Assembly: GCF_945957345.1 (NCBI RefSeq)
Contig: NZ_CAMFKW010000002.1
Coordinates: 115,875-179,874 of the forward strand
Direction: 5' to 3'
Length of the DNA: 64,000 bases
Source: an uncultured Allobosea sp.
Lineage (GTDB): Bacteria; Pseudomonadota; Alphaproteobacteria; Rhizobiales; Beijerinckiaceae
Below, in pieces: positions 55,262 through 63,962 of this stretch (its first letter is position 1; each line of letters starts with the position of its first letter). The notes beneath the pieces were generated by a model. It worked only from the letters and a program-made list of their open reading frames with translations, was not told where the DNA came from and searched no databases. Made by a program: the position numbers and the translations under genes.

Positions 55262-55753
55262 ATGTTTGATCCGACCACATTCGTAGGTTTTCACACCTGG
55301 CTCAGCCTCGTGGCCATCGTCGCCGGGTTTCCCGTGACGATGGGGCTGCTCCACGGACATACGCGGCCGGGCTGGACCGGTGTGTTCCTCTCGACCGCCT
55401 TCGCCACGAGTGCGACCGGCTTCGGCTTCCCGTTCAGCGGGGTGCTGCCGTCCCATATCGTCGGCGCCATCCATATCGCGCTGGTCGCGATCGCCGCCTT
55501 TGCGCTCTACGGGCGGATGCTGGAGGGTAGCTGGCGCCGCATCTATGCGATCATGGCCGTGCTGTCCTTCTACCTGCTGGTCTTCGTGCTGGTCGCACAG
55601 CTCTTCGGCAAGGTGCCGGCCCTGCGGGCGCTGGCTCCGACTCAATCCGAGCCGCCCTTCGCCATCGCCCAGGGCATCGTCCTCGTCGTTTTCGCCCTGC
55701 TGACCTGGAAGGCGGCCGTCCGCTTCGTCCAGGTTCCGCATCGGGCCGCGTGA
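55262..55753 (+). CDS. Membrane protein of unknown function
   Basis: 163 residues with four hydrophobic helices (HTWLSLVAIVAGFPVTMGL, HIVGAIHIALVAIAAFALYG, IYAIMAVLSFYLLVFVLVAQL, IAQGIVLVVFALLTWKAAV). Short loops; GFGFPFSGVLPSHIVG between helices 1-2 and 3 is the most conserved-looking stretch. No family recognised. Confidence 0.72.
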   Translation: MFDPTTFVGFHTWLSLVAIVAGFPVTMGLLHGHTRPGWTGVFLSTAFATSATGFGFPFSGVLPSHIVGAIHIALVAIAAFALYGRMLEGSWRRIYAIMAVLSFYLLVFVLVAQLFGKVPALRALAPTQSEPPFAIAQGIVLVVFALLTWKAAVRFVQVPHRAA

Positions 55754-55912
55754 CGGAGCCGCCCGCGACACCACGCGCTATCCACCGGCGCGGGCCGGGG
55801 CTTTCCCTTCGCGCTGGAACCCCCTAAATCAGCGCAACGCTCGCAGCCGGCTTCCGGCGGCGACAAGCAATTCCCGTGCGCCTTGCGCCGGCAGCCCAAC
55901 GGAACCCACCTC

Positions 55913-56614
55913 ATGTCCCTCGTCGATTCCGTCCGCAAGGTGATCGTGCCCATCCACAAGGAGGGCTATGTCTTCATCGCGATCGGCCTCGTCGCGACGA
56001 TCATCCTCGCCAATCTCTGGTCGCCCTTCGGCTGGATCGGCGCGATTCTCACGATCTGGATCTGCTATTTCTTCCGCGATCCCGTCCGCGTCACGCCGCA
56101 ACGGGAAGGGCTGGTGATCTCGCCGGCCGACGGCCGCATCAGCCAGATCGCGCAGTCGCTTCCGCCGCCGGAGCTCGAGCTGCCGGCCGAGCCGATGACC
56201 CGCATCTCGATCTTCATGAACGTCTTCGACTGCCATGTGAACCGCGCTCCCGTGCCCGGCCGCATCGCCAAGATCGCCTATACGCCCGGCCTCTTCCTCA
56301 ATGCCGAGCTCGACAAGGCGAGCGACGATAACGAGCGCAACGCGCTGGCGATCGAAACGAAGTCCGGCATCGTCGGCGTCGTCCAGATCGCCGGCCTGAT
56401 CGCGCGCCGCATCGTGCCCTTCGTCAAGGAGGGCGACGTGCTCGGCACCGGCGAACGCTTCGGCCTGATCCGCTTCGGTTCGCGCGTCGACGTCTACCTG
56501 CCGAGCCATGTCGTACCGCTGGTCGGCGAGGGCCAGACCGCGATCGCCGGCGAGACCGTGCTCGCTGACCTGACCGGCAACGAGCCGATCGCGCGCAGCT
56601 TCTGCGACATCTGA
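55913..56614 (+). CDS. psd: Phosphatidylserine decarboxylase, short form
   Basis: 233-residue membrane-associated enzyme making phosphatidylethanolamine. N-terminal hydrophobic segment ([20 protein letters not shown]), catalytic-domain motifs [16 protein letters not shown] and the self-processing site in [12 protein letters not shown]. Cleavage between Gly and Ser gives the pyruvoyl group. The start at 55913 is the normal N-terminus. It is followed by pssA 245 bases later, the usual alphaproteobacterial pairing, here separated by two inverted copies of repeat A. Confidence 0.93.
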   Translation: MSLVDSVRKVIVPIHKEGYVFIAIGLVATIILANLWSPFGWIGAILTIWICYFFRDPVRVTPQREGLVISPADGRISQIAQSLPPPELELPAEPMTRISIFMNVFDCHVNRAPVPGRIAKIAYTPGLFLNAELDKASDDNERNALAIETKSGIVGVVQIAGLIARRIVPFVKEGDVLGTGERFGLIRFGSRVDVYLPSHVVPLVGEGQTAIAGETVLADLTGNEPIARSFCDI

Positions 56615-56648
56615 GGGGCGGCTTTCGGGGGGCATATCTAAAGGGGAG

Positions 56649-56702
56649 TGTCATCCCGTGCGCGCTGCGGCGCGAAGTGCCGCTGCGCAGACACGGGACC
56701 GC
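56649..56702. repeat. Palindromic intergenic repeat, family A copy 2
   Basis: Begins tgtcatcccgtg and ends cgcagacacgggaccgc, like copy 1 at 7541. The ends pair (cccgtg with cacggg) and the middle contains gcgctgcggcgcg. Confidence 0.8.
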
Positions 56703-56758
56703 CCTCCGAAAGAGGCTCCCCTCCAGCGCTCCCAAGAAGAGCGCCTCTTCCTGTCAAC

Positions 56759-56810
56759 GATCCCGCATCTGCGCCGCGGCCCGTCGCGCCGCAGCGCGTG
56801 CGGGATGACA
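56759..56810. repeat. Palindromic intergenic repeat, family A copy 3 (inverted)
   Basis: Read on the minus strand it starts tgtcatcccgcacgcgctgc and ends gcgcagatgcgggatc. Compared with copy 2, the paired ends change together (cccgtg/cacggg to cccgca/tgcggg), which preserves the stem. Confidence 0.78.
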
Positions 56811-56858
56811 CGCGTCGGCGCCTAGCCTCTCATCGCGAAACCGCGTATTCCGGCTGAC

Positions 56859-57716
56859 ATGAGCGACCTGTTTCCTCCCTTCGAGCCCGAGCGCGCCGAA
56901 TCCAAGCGCGCCCGCTTCAAGCCGATTCCCTTCCGGCTGCTGGCGCCGAACGTCATCACGCTGCTGGCGCTCTGCCTTGGCCTGACCGCGATGCGCCTCA
57001 TCGTCGAGGGCAAGCTGGAGACGGCGACGATCTGCATCCTGATCGCGGCGGCGCTCGACGGCGTCGACGGCCGTCTGGCTCGTCTGTTGAAGGGCACCTC
57101 GCGTTTCGGCGCCGAGCTCGATTCGCTCTCCGATTTCGTCAATTTCGGCGTGGCCACCGGCTATGTCCTGTGGATCTTCGTCCTGCACGACCTGAAGTCC
57201 GTCGGCTGGATCATCGTGCTGACGCTGGCCTGCGCCATGGCGCTCAGGCTCGCGCGCTTCAACGTGATGATCGACGATCCCGACCGGCCGGACTGGCAGA
57301 AGAACTTCTTCGTCGGCATGCCGGCCCCGGCCGGCGCGATCACTGCCATGCTGCCGGTCTATCTCCACATCATCGGCGTGCCCGTGCAGGAATACGGCGC
57401 GCTGCCGGTCGGCATCTACATCCTGTTCATCGCCTTCCTGACGATCTCGCGCATCCCCTGCTATGCCGGCAAGACGCTCGGCACGCGTATCCCGCGAACG
57501 CAGGTCCTGCCGATCTTCGTCGCGGTCGTGATCGTCGCGGGCCTGCTCTTCGCCTACACCTTCGAGGTGCTGACGATCGTCGTGCTCGCCTATCTCGCGC
57601 TGATTCCGGTCAGCGTCGCGCGCTACCGCAAGCTGGAGCGGGAGCATGCGCTCACCGCGCCGGTGCCTGCGGCGGAAACCGCTACAGACAACGGTCAGGC
57701 TGATCGCGTTAGCTGA
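56859..57716 (+). CDS. pssA: CDP-diacylglycerol--serine O-phosphatidyltransferase
   Basis: 285-residue integral membrane enzyme making phosphatidylserine, the substrate of the upstream psd product. The CDP-alcohol phosphotransferase motif is complete near residue 68: D-G-V-D-G-R-L-A-R, eight residues, G, AEL-D, SLS-D. About eight hydrophobic helices. Type II PssA, as expected for alphaproteobacteria. The C-terminal 30 residues are hydrophilic. Confidence 0.93.
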   Translation: MSDLFPPFEPERAESKRARFKPIPFRLLAPNVITLLALCLGLTAMRLIVEGKLETATICILIAAALDGVDGRLARLLKGTSRFGAELDSLSDFVNFGVATGYVLWIFVLHDLKSVGWIIVLTLACAMALRLARFNVMIDDPDRPDWQKNFFVGMPAPAGAITAMLPVYLHIIGVPVQEYGALPVGIYILFIAFLTISRIPCYAGKTLGTRIPRTQVLPIFVAVVIVAGLLFAYTFEVLTIVVLAYLALIPVSVARYRKLEREHALTAPVPAAETATDNGQADRVS

Positions 57717-57719
57717 TGC

Positions 57720-58103
57720 TCAGCGGCGATAGCCGCTGAGCCGCGCCGCATTGGCGCGGGTGCGTCGCGCGAAGGGTTCCAGCGTGCTGTCCGCGGCTCT
57801 GACGGCCGCCGTCGCCAGGTCGAACTGGCCAGGCGGGTTCAGCGCCAGCCCCCACCAGAAGGCCGTCGCGGCTTGCGTCGCAGCGACGCTGCTCTCGACC
57901 ACGGCCGAGACCTTTTCGAGCACGGCCTTGGCGGCCTCGCGCTGGCCGCGGCTGTCGCCGAAGGCGCCCTTCATCAGGAGCGGCATCCGCATGGCGATGG
58001 TCAGGCCGGCTTCCGCATGCATGGACATGACGCGCGCGGCGAGAACCTGCGCCTCCGCCCCGGTCGCAAGGGCGGAGCCCGTCGATTTGCGCGTTCGAGG
58101 CAT
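57720..58103 (-). CDS. Small helical protein, possibly phasin-like
   Basis: 127 residues, mostly helix, no signal or membrane segment. The pattern of a long amphipathic helix (EAQVLAARVMSMHAEAG), EKVSAVVESSVAATQAATAFW and a basic end recalls short phasin-like proteins, but no PHB gene is nearby. It is convergent with pssA, 3 bases between stops. Confidence 0.6.
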   Translation of the reverse strand: MPRTRKSTGSALATGAEAQVLAARVMSMHAEAGLTIAMRMPLLMKGAFGDSRGQREAAKAVLEKVSAVVESSVAATQAATAFWWGLALNPPGQFDLATAAVRAADSTLEPFARRTRANAARLSGYRR

Positions 58104-58407
58104 GAGGGGAGCTCCCGTAGGCCGACGAGACAAGACGGCGAAATGCCGAGGGGAGCGAAGTCTGCCGTCAATAGTCCGGCTTGGCAATGCCTGGTATACC
58201 AGCGCTCCCGCCCGGATTTCAGGCAGGGGCACCGACGAGGCGAATGGAGAGCATGTGGTTCGCCCTCGCTCCGCGCAGGCGAATGGATTTATCGCACTGC
58301 CAAAATGCTCTAAGGCTTGAGCCGCGCCGCAATCCTCCGGCGCCTTAATCCTGTCGAGCAGCCTGTTGAGCCTTTTCTCCTCTCCCAAACATCCCGGCTG
58401 GCGGCCG
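58104..58407. other. 304-base spacer upstream of maf
   Basis: No gene recognised. It contains the 12-base palindrome at 58191 and the likely promoters of the divergent small helical gene and maf. An in-frame TTG at 58366 would extend Maf by 14 residues without family support. Confidence 0.5.
58191..58202. promoter_or_regulatory. Perfect palindrome CTGGTATACCAG, possible operator
   Basis: 12-base perfect dyad, 89 bases upstream of the small helical gene and 206 bases before maf. The TGGTATACCA core resembles GntR-type operators, but no such regulator is near. Confidence 0.35.
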
Positions 58408-59016
58408 ATGCTCGTCCTCGCATCGGCCTCACCGCGCCGCCTCGCGCTGCTGGAGCAGGCCGGGCTGAAGCCGGACGCGCTGCTGCCCGCCGATCTCGAC
58501 GAGACTCCGCAAAAAAGCGAGCGCCCGCGCGATCTCGCCCGCCGGCTGGCGCGCGAGAAGGCGCAGGCCGCACGCGAGGGCGCCAAGGCACGGGCCGATC
58601 TCGAAGGCTGCTACATCCTCGCCGCCGATACGGTCGTCGCGGTCGGCCGGCGCATCCTGCCCAAGGCTGAGATCGTCGACGAGGCTGCCGCTTGCCTGCG
58701 CCTGCTCTCGGGCCGTGCCCACCGCGTCTATACCGGCGTCGCGCTGGTGACGCCGTCGGGCGCGATCCGTGACCGCATCGTCGAGACGCGCCTGCGCTTC
58801 AAGCGTCTCTCCACCGAGGATATCGAGACCTATCTCGCCTCTGGCGAATGGCGCGGCAAGGCTGGCGGCTATGCCGTGCAGGGCATTGCCGGCTCCTTCG
58901 TCGTCAAGCTCGTCGGTTCCTATACCGGCGTCGTCGGCCTGCCGCTCTACGAGACGGTGAACCTCCTCGGTGGCGAGGGCTTCCCGATCCGCTTCGGCTG
59001 GATGAACGCAGCCTGA
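58408..59016 (+). CDS. Maf-family nucleoside triphosphate pyrophosphatase
   Basis: 202 residues. Maf proteins hydrolyse dTTP, UTP or modified nucleotides to monophosphates and affect septation. Signature [16 protein letters not shown] at residue 4 (phosphate-binding S-x-S-P-R-R), catalytic Asp in [10 protein letters not shown] near residue 71, and [18 protein letters not shown] near residue 150. In many alphaproteobacteria maf is followed directly by yacG; here an SDR gene lies between them. Confidence 0.92.
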   Translation: MLVLASASPRRLALLEQAGLKPDALLPADLDETPQKSERPRDLARRLAREKAQAAREGAKARADLEGCYILAADTVVAVGRRILPKAEIVDEAAACLRLLSGRAHRVYTGVALVTPSGAIRDRIVETRLRFKRLSTEDIETYLASGEWRGKAGGYAVQGIAGSFVVKLVGSYTGVVGLPLYETVNLLGGEGFPIRFGWMNAA

Positions 59017-59098
59017 TACGGCGTCCGTGCGGGTTGCAGGATCGCGCTTCGGGGCTGATCGTGCGGTCGGGAAACGCACTGACGGGAGGGAAGCGGAG

Positions 59099-59920
59099 AT
59101 GACGGGACGTCTGAGCGGCAAGGTCGCGATCGTGGCCGGGGCGGGGTCGATCGGGCCGGGCTGGGGCAACGGCAAGGCGACAGCGACCATCTTCGCCCGC
59201 GAAGGCGCCAAGGTCGTCTGTGCCGACATCAACCGCGATGCGGCCGAGGAGACGGCAGGCATCATCCGCAACGAAGGCGGCGAGGCCTTCGCCATGCAGG
59301 TCGACGTCACCAAGGCGGCGCAGGTCTCCGATCTCGTCGCCCACGCGCTCGGCCGCTATGGTCGCATCGACATTCTCGACAACAATGTCGGCATCGCCGA
59401 AGTCGGCAGCGTAGTCGATCTCTCCGAAGAGGTCTGGGAGCGCGTCTTCCGGGTCAATCTCACCGGCGCCTTCCTGGCGATGAAGCATGTCATCCCGGTG
59501 ATGCAGCGGCAGTTCGAGGAGACGGGCGAGGGCGGCTCGATCATCAACATCTCGTCGATCGCCTCGATCCGCCATACCGGCGTCCCTTACGCCAGCTATT
59601 CGGCGACCAAGGCGGCCCTCAACCAGCTCACCCGCACGACGGCGGTGCAATACGCGCCCCAGAAGATTCGCGTGAACGCGATCCTGCCCGGCCTGATGAA
59701 GACGCCTATGGTCGAGCATTCCGCCGGCCTCGCCGCCGTCTATGGCAAGGGCGATGTCGATGCGATGTGGGCTGCGCGTGCGGCGCAGGTCCCGATGGGG
59801 CATATGGGCGAGGCCTGGGACGTGGCCAATGCCGCGCTCTTCCTCGCCAGCGACGAGTCGCGCTACGTCACCGGCATCGAACTCGTCGTCGATGGAGGCA
59901 TCACGCTCAAATATGACTGA
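59099..59920 (+). CDS. SDR-family NAD(P)-dependent oxidoreductase
   Basis: 273 residues. Cofactor motif [17 protein letters not shown] at residue 12, a loop longer than the classical TGxxxGIG; DVT near 65; NNVGIAEVG; catalytic Ser/Tyr/Lys in SSIASIR and [12 protein letters not shown]; and [13 protein letters not shown]. Substrate not predictable. GGAG close to the ATG. Its last 8 bases overlap yacG, so it is translated from the same message as yacG and probably maf, 82 bases upstream. Confidence 0.88.
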   Translation: MTGRLSGKVAIVAGAGSIGPGWGNGKATATIFAREGAKVVCADINRDAAEETAGIIRNEGGEAFAMQVDVTKAAQVSDLVAHALGRYGRIDILDNNVGIAEVGSVVDLSEEVWERVFRVNLTGAFLAMKHVIPVMQRQFEETGEGGSIINISSIASIRHTGVPYASYSATKAALNQLTRTTAVQYAPQKIRVNAILPGLMKTPMVEHSAGLAAVYGKGDVDAMWAARAAQVPMGHMGEAWDVANAALFLASDESRYVTGIELVVDGGITLKYD

Positions 59921-60119
59921 CACCGAAAACGCACCGCCGGCCGCAAAGCCCTGTCCGATCTGCGGCAAGCCGGCGGTGGTACGCTTCAAGCCGTTCTGCT
60001 CGGCGCGCTGCGCCGATATCGATCTCGGCCGCTGGCTGAAGGGCAGCTATGTCATCCCCGGCGAGCCCGTCGACGAGGCGGAAGAGGGCGCGCCACAGCA
60101 GCGCGAACGCGAGGACTGA
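59913..60119 (+). CDS. yacG: DNA gyrase inhibitor YacG
   Basis: 68-residue zinc protein that inhibits gyrase by binding GyrB. The four zinc cysteines are in KPCPICGKP and [17 protein letters not shown], a C-x2-C...C-x3-C arrangement. Overlaps the SDR gene by 8 bases (ATGACTGA). Confidence 0.92.
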   Translation: MTDTENAPPAAKPCPICGKPAVVRFKPFCSARCADIDLGRWLKGSYVIPGEPVDEAEEGAPQQRERED

Positions 60120-60195
60120 ACCTCCGCGAACATGGATTGAGTTCTGGGCGCGCATCGGTGCAAGCTGAGGCGCTGAAGCTATCGAACGGTCATCC

Positions 60196-61263
60196 ATGGA
60201 CACAGGTCTTCCCAGTGTGGTGTCGCAGCCGGTTTTCGCTTCGCTGACACGTTCGGCGATCTTCCTGGTCGTGACGATCGATCCGGGCAGCGGGCCGGAA
60301 GCAGCGGTGCGCGGCCTGTGTGCAGACCTGTCCGGGCTGCTCCGGGCGGTGGGCTTCCGCGATCTCCAGGGCAACCTGTCCTGCGTGATGGGGATCGGCT
60401 CGCGGGCCTGGGACCGGCTGTTCGACGGGCCGCGGCCGCAGGAGCTGCATCCGTTCCGGGAGATCCGCGGCGTGCATCACGCTGTCTCGACGCCGGGTGA
60501 CATCCTGTTCCACATCCGTTCGACCAAGCGGATGGACCTGTGCTTCGAACTGGCCCGCCAGATCATGATCCGGCTCGACGGCGCGGTCACGGCCGTCGAC
60601 GAGGTCCATGGCTTCAACTATTTCGACGATCGCGACCTGATCGGCTTCGTCGACGGCACCGAGAACCCGCGCGGGCCGGACGCGATCCGCGCTACCCTGA
60701 TCGGCGACGAGGACGCTGCCTTCACGGGGGGAAGCTATGTCATCGTCCAGAAATACCTGCATGACCTCGCTGCTTGGGACAGGGTGCCGGTCGAGGAGCA
60801 GGAGAACATCGTCGGGCGCCACAAGCTCTCGGATATCGAGCAGCCGGACGCGCTGAAGAAGCCCTATGCCCATAATGTCCTGACCAGCATCACCGAGGAT
60901 GGCGAGCCGGTCGACATCCTCCGCGACAACATGCCCTTCGGCCAGGCCGGCACGGGCGAAGCCGGCACCTATTTCATCGGCTATTGCCGTACGCCGCGGC
61001 GGATCGAACGCATGCTGGAGAACATGTTCGTGGGCTCCCCGCCGGGCAATTACGACCGCCTGCTGGACTTCAGCCGGGCGGTCACCGGCTCGCTTTTCTT
61101 CGTGCCGACCGCGACCTTCCTGGACGCGTTGACCCCGGAGAAGGCGCCGCCCGCACCTGCTCCCGCGACGCCCGAGCCGGCGGCTCCATCCCTTCCGAGC
61201 AAGCCTCCCGGCGACGGCTCGCTCGGCATCGGCTCCCTGAAGGAAGAGGCAGGCCATGAATAA
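60196..61263 (+). CDS. Dye-decolorizing peroxidase, encapsulin cargo
   Basis: 355-residue heme peroxidase of the DyP type. The distal catalytic motif GFVDGTENPRG lies near residue 150 and the proximal heme His in GRHKLSDIEQPD near residue 208. After the catalytic domain a Pro/Ala-rich linker (residues 315-339) leads to DGSLGIGSLKEE at the very C-terminus, the established family-1 encapsulin targeting peptide. It is therefore packaged inside the shell encoded by the next gene, whose ATG overlaps its end by 8 bases. Confidence 0.95.
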   Translation: MDTGLPSVVSQPVFASLTRSAIFLVVTIDPGSGPEAAVRGLCADLSGLLRAVGFRDLQGNLSCVMGIGSRAWDRLFDGPRPQELHPFREIRGVHHAVSTPGDILFHIRSTKRMDLCFELARQIMIRLDGAVTAVDEVHGFNYFDDRDLIGFVDGTENPRGPDAIRATLIGDEDAAFTGGSYVIVQKYLHDLAAWDRVPVEEQENIVGRHKLSDIEQPDALKKPYAHNVLTSITEDGEPVDILRDNMPFGQAGTGEAGTYFIGYCRTPRRIERMLENMFVGSPPGNYDRLLDFSRAVTGSLFFVPTATFLDALTPEKAPPAPAPATPEPAAPSLPSKPPGDGSLGIGSLKEEAGHE

Positions 61264-62062
61264 TCTGCACCGGGAGCTCGCTCCCATCTCGGACGCTGCC
61301 TGGGCCGAGATCGAGGAGGAGGCCGCGCGCACGCTGAAGCGCTATCTGGCGGCGCGCCGCGTCGTCGATGTCGACGGCCCGAAGGGTACGGCCTATGCCG
61401 CGGCTGGGACCGGCCATACCCGCCCGATCGAGGCGCCGGATCCGGGAATCCGCTCGCTCTTGCGCGAGGCGCAGCCTCTGGTCGAATTGCGGGTGCCGTT
61501 CACGCTGACGCGCGAGGCGATCGACGATGTCGAGCGCGGCTCGGACGATTCGGACTGGCAGCCGGTCAAGGATGCCGCCAGGACGATCGCCTTCGCCGAG
61601 GATCGCGCCGTATTCGAGGGCTATGCCGCGGCCGGGATCACCGGCATCCGCCAGGGCAGCAGCAACGCCGCCGTGCCCTTGCCGGCCGTTCTCGACGATT
61701 ATCCCGAGGCGGTCGCCCGCGCGCTGAACGACCTCAAGCTCGCCGGCTGCAACGGCCCCTATGCGCTGGTGCTCGGCGGCGAGGCCTACCGCGCGGCGAG
61801 CGGTGGCAACGAGGAGGGCTACCCGATCTTCCACCATCTCGAGCGCATCGTCGATGGCGGGGTGATCTGGGCGCCGGCCATCGAAGGCGGCTTCCTCGTG
61901 ACTACGCGCGGCGGCGATTTCGAGCTCGATCTCGGCCAGGATATCGCGATCGGCTATCTCAGCCACGATGCCAAGACCGTCGAGCTCTACCTCCAGGAGA
62001 GCTTCACCTTCCGTATGCTCACCTCGGAAGCCGCCGTCGCGCTGACGCCGCCGAGCTCATGA
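61256..62062 (+). CDS. Family-1 encapsulin shell protein
   Basis: 268-residue HK97-fold protein that assembles into a nanocompartment. Typical opening NNLHRELAPISDAAWAEIEEEAARTLKRYLAARRVVD with the cargo-binding N-terminal helix; TREAIDDVERGSDDSDWQPV; GYPIFHHLERIVDGGVIW; and FTFRMLTSEAAVAL at the end. The length is typical (264-270). Coupled on both sides: DyP overlaps its start and the NDH-2 gene starts in its stop. Confidence 0.96.
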   Translation: MNNLHRELAPISDAAWAEIEEEAARTLKRYLAARRVVDVDGPKGTAYAAAGTGHTRPIEAPDPGIRSLLREAQPLVELRVPFTLTREAIDDVERGSDDSDWQPVKDAARTIAFAEDRAVFEGYAAAGITGIRQGSSNAAVPLPAVLDDYPEAVARALNDLKLAGCNGPYALVLGGEAYRAASGGNEEGYPIFHHLERIVDGGVIWAPAIEGGFLVTTRGGDFELDLGQDIAIGYLSHDAKTVELYLQESFTFRMLTSEAAVALTPPSS

Positions 62063-63339
62063 CGGCGGCAGACGACCATCACGTCGTCATCGTCGGTGCC
62101 GGCTTCGGCGGGCTCGAAGCGGCGCGCAACCTCGCCGGCGCCCCGGTCAGGATCACGATGATCGACCAGCGCAATCACCACCTGTTCCAGCCCTTGCTCT
62201 ACCAGGTCGCGACGGCCTCGCTGCCGACCTCCGAGATCGCCTGGCCGATTCGCTTCCTGCTGCGCGGCTACAAGAACGTCACCACGCTGCTCGGCGCGGT
62301 CACTGGCGTCGACCGGGCGAACAAGCAGGTGCTGCTGGAAGGCGAGGGGCCGATCGGCTTCGACACGCTGATCCTGGCGACCGGCGCGCGCCACGCCTAT
62401 TTCGGCCATGACGAATGGGAGCCGTATGCGCCGGGAGTGAAGACGCTGGAGGATGCGACGCGCATCCGGCGGCGCATCCTCTCGGCCTTCGAGCAGGCGG
62501 AATGGGAGACGAACCCGGCCCGCCGGGCCGAATGGCTGACCTTTGTGATCATTGGCGCAGGGCCGACAGGCGTCGAGCTCGCCGGCACCATCGCCGAGTT
62601 GGCGCATGACACGCTGCGCGGCGATTTCCGCAATGTCGATACGCGCAGCGCCCGCGTCATCCTGGTCGAGGCCGGGCCGCGCATCCTCGCGGGCTTCACC
62701 GAGGACCTTTCGTCCTATGCCGAGCGGGCGCTGGAGCGCCTCGGCGTTGAGGTCAGGCTGGGCCAGCCGGTTTCCGATTGTCGCGCGGACGGCATCATGC
62801 TCGGCGAAGAGTTCCTGCCGGCCCGGACCACTCTCTGGGCCGCGGGCGTGGCGGCCTCGCCAGCGGCGGAATGGCTCGAGGCGCCGTCCGACCGGGCGGG
62901 GCGCGTTCGCGTCGAGCCCGATCTCACGGCCCCCGGCCGGCCCGATATCTTCGTGATCGGCGATACCGCCTTCGTGGCGGGCACGGACGGCAAGCCGGTG
63001 CCCGGCGTCGCGCCGGCAGCCAAGCAGCAGGGCCTCTACGTTGCCGGCCTCATCAAGGCGCGGCTGCAGGGCAAGCCGGCTCCGCCGCCCTTCGCCTACC
63101 GGAATGCCGGCAATCTCGCGACGATCGGCAAGCGCGCGGCGATCGTCGATTTCGGCTGGATCAAGCTGCGCGGGCGCCTGGCCTGGTGGATCTGGGGCAT
63201 CGCCCATATCTTCTTCCTGATCGGCCTGCGCAATCGCCTCGCCGTCGCGCTCAACTGGCTCTGGATCTATGTCAGCGGCCATCGCAGCGCCCGACTCATC
63301 ACGCAGCGCGACCCTGGGAGCGGCAGCGCGTCGCGGTGA
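62059..63339 (+). CDS. Type II NADH dehydrogenase-like flavoprotein (NDH-2)
   Basis: 426 residues. Two dinucleotide-binding motifs: FAD VIVGAGFGGLEAARNL at residue 10 and NADH IIGAGPTGVELAGTIAEL near residue 167. LWAAGVAASP and IFVIGDTAF are of the NDH-2 pattern. A C-terminal hydrophobic hairpin (WWIWGIAHIFFLIGL, LNWLWIYVSGH) would bind the membrane. Its ATG overlaps the encapsulin stop (ATGA), so it is in the encapsulin-DyP operon. A link between NADH oxidation (peroxide formation) and the peroxidase shell is possible. Confidence 0.9.
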   Translation: MTAADDHHVVIVGAGFGGLEAARNLAGAPVRITMIDQRNHHLFQPLLYQVATASLPTSEIAWPIRFLLRGYKNVTTLLGAVTGVDRANKQVLLEGEGPIGFDTLILATGARHAYFGHDEWEPYAPGVKTLEDATRIRRRILSAFEQAEWETNPARRAEWLTFVIIGAGPTGVELAGTIAELAHDTLRGDFRNVDTRSARVILVEAGPRILAGFTEDLSSYAERALERLGVEVRLGQPVSDCRADGIMLGEEFLPARTTLWAAGVAASPAAEWLEAPSDRAGRVRVEPDLTAPGRPDIFVIGDTAFVAGTDGKPVPGVAPAAKQQGLYVAGLIKARLQGKPAPPPFAYRNAGNLATIGKRAAIVDFGWIKLRGRLAWWIWGIAHIFFLIGLRNRLAVALNWLWIYVSGHRSARLITQRDPGSGSASR

Positions 63340-63463
63340 TGCTGACGGCCCGACTGGAAAGAACCAGCTAACCAAACGGCAGGTTTGACCCTGCTGCCGC
63401 CCCGCATCGATGATAGTCTGAACCCTGGCTAACCGGCGTAATCTCCTTGTCCTCGGAGGAGCC

Positions 63464-63793
63464 ATGGCTGACTGGATCCAAGATTTGCTGGCGCGTGACA
63501 TCGAAACGCTGCGCGCCGACGTGCTCAGGGCGGGCGTTCTCAACGCAAAGGCCCTTCAGGAATGCGCGGAAGCCCATATTGCCCATCTTCACGACGTCCT
63601 GCGGGAGACCCGCGAGCTGCAGGAAGCCTCGTTCCAGGTGATGAACGATGTCATCGGCTTCGCGAAACTGCTCTACGGCCATGCCGCGATCGCCGAATCG
63701 GAGCAGGGCCGACATGCGGCGCTGGTAGCCATCGATCGCCTCGCTGCCGTGCTCGGCCATTGCGAAGCGCGGGAGGCGACGGTTTCCTCCTGA
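63464..63793 (+). CDS. Small helical protein of unknown function
   Basis: 109 residues, all helix (DWIQDLLARDIETLRADVLRAG, LQECAEAHIAHLHDVLRET, SFQVMNDVIGFAKLL). GGAGGAG lies about 5 bases before the ATG. Downstream of the encapsulin operon by 124 bases, upstream of tRNA-Phe. No family recognised. Confidence 0.65.
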   Translation: MADWIQDLLARDIETLRADVLRAGVLNAKALQECAEAHIAHLHDVLRETRELQEASFQVMNDVIGFAKLLYGHAAIAESEQGRHAALVAIDRLAAVLGHCEAREATVSS

Positions 63794-63893
63794 ACGGGAT
63801 CGGGACAGGCGGGATCAACGCCCATTTTGACCTGCTCCGTCCACAGGCTCGAAGCGCGTCGGGGCCTCATTGAAGAAAGCCGGCTGAAGTGAC

Positions 63894-63922
63894 TGGACAG
63901 GCCGGGCGGCTGCCTCTATATC
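63894..63922 (+). promoter_or_regulatory. Likely promoter of tRNA-Phe
   Basis: TGGACA (63894-63899), 17-base spacer, TATATC (63917-63922), 40 bases ahead of the tRNA. Confidence 0.55.
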
Positions 63923-63962
63923 GCCCCCACCAACACGGACGGCCTCGCGCCGCTCCCGGTTC

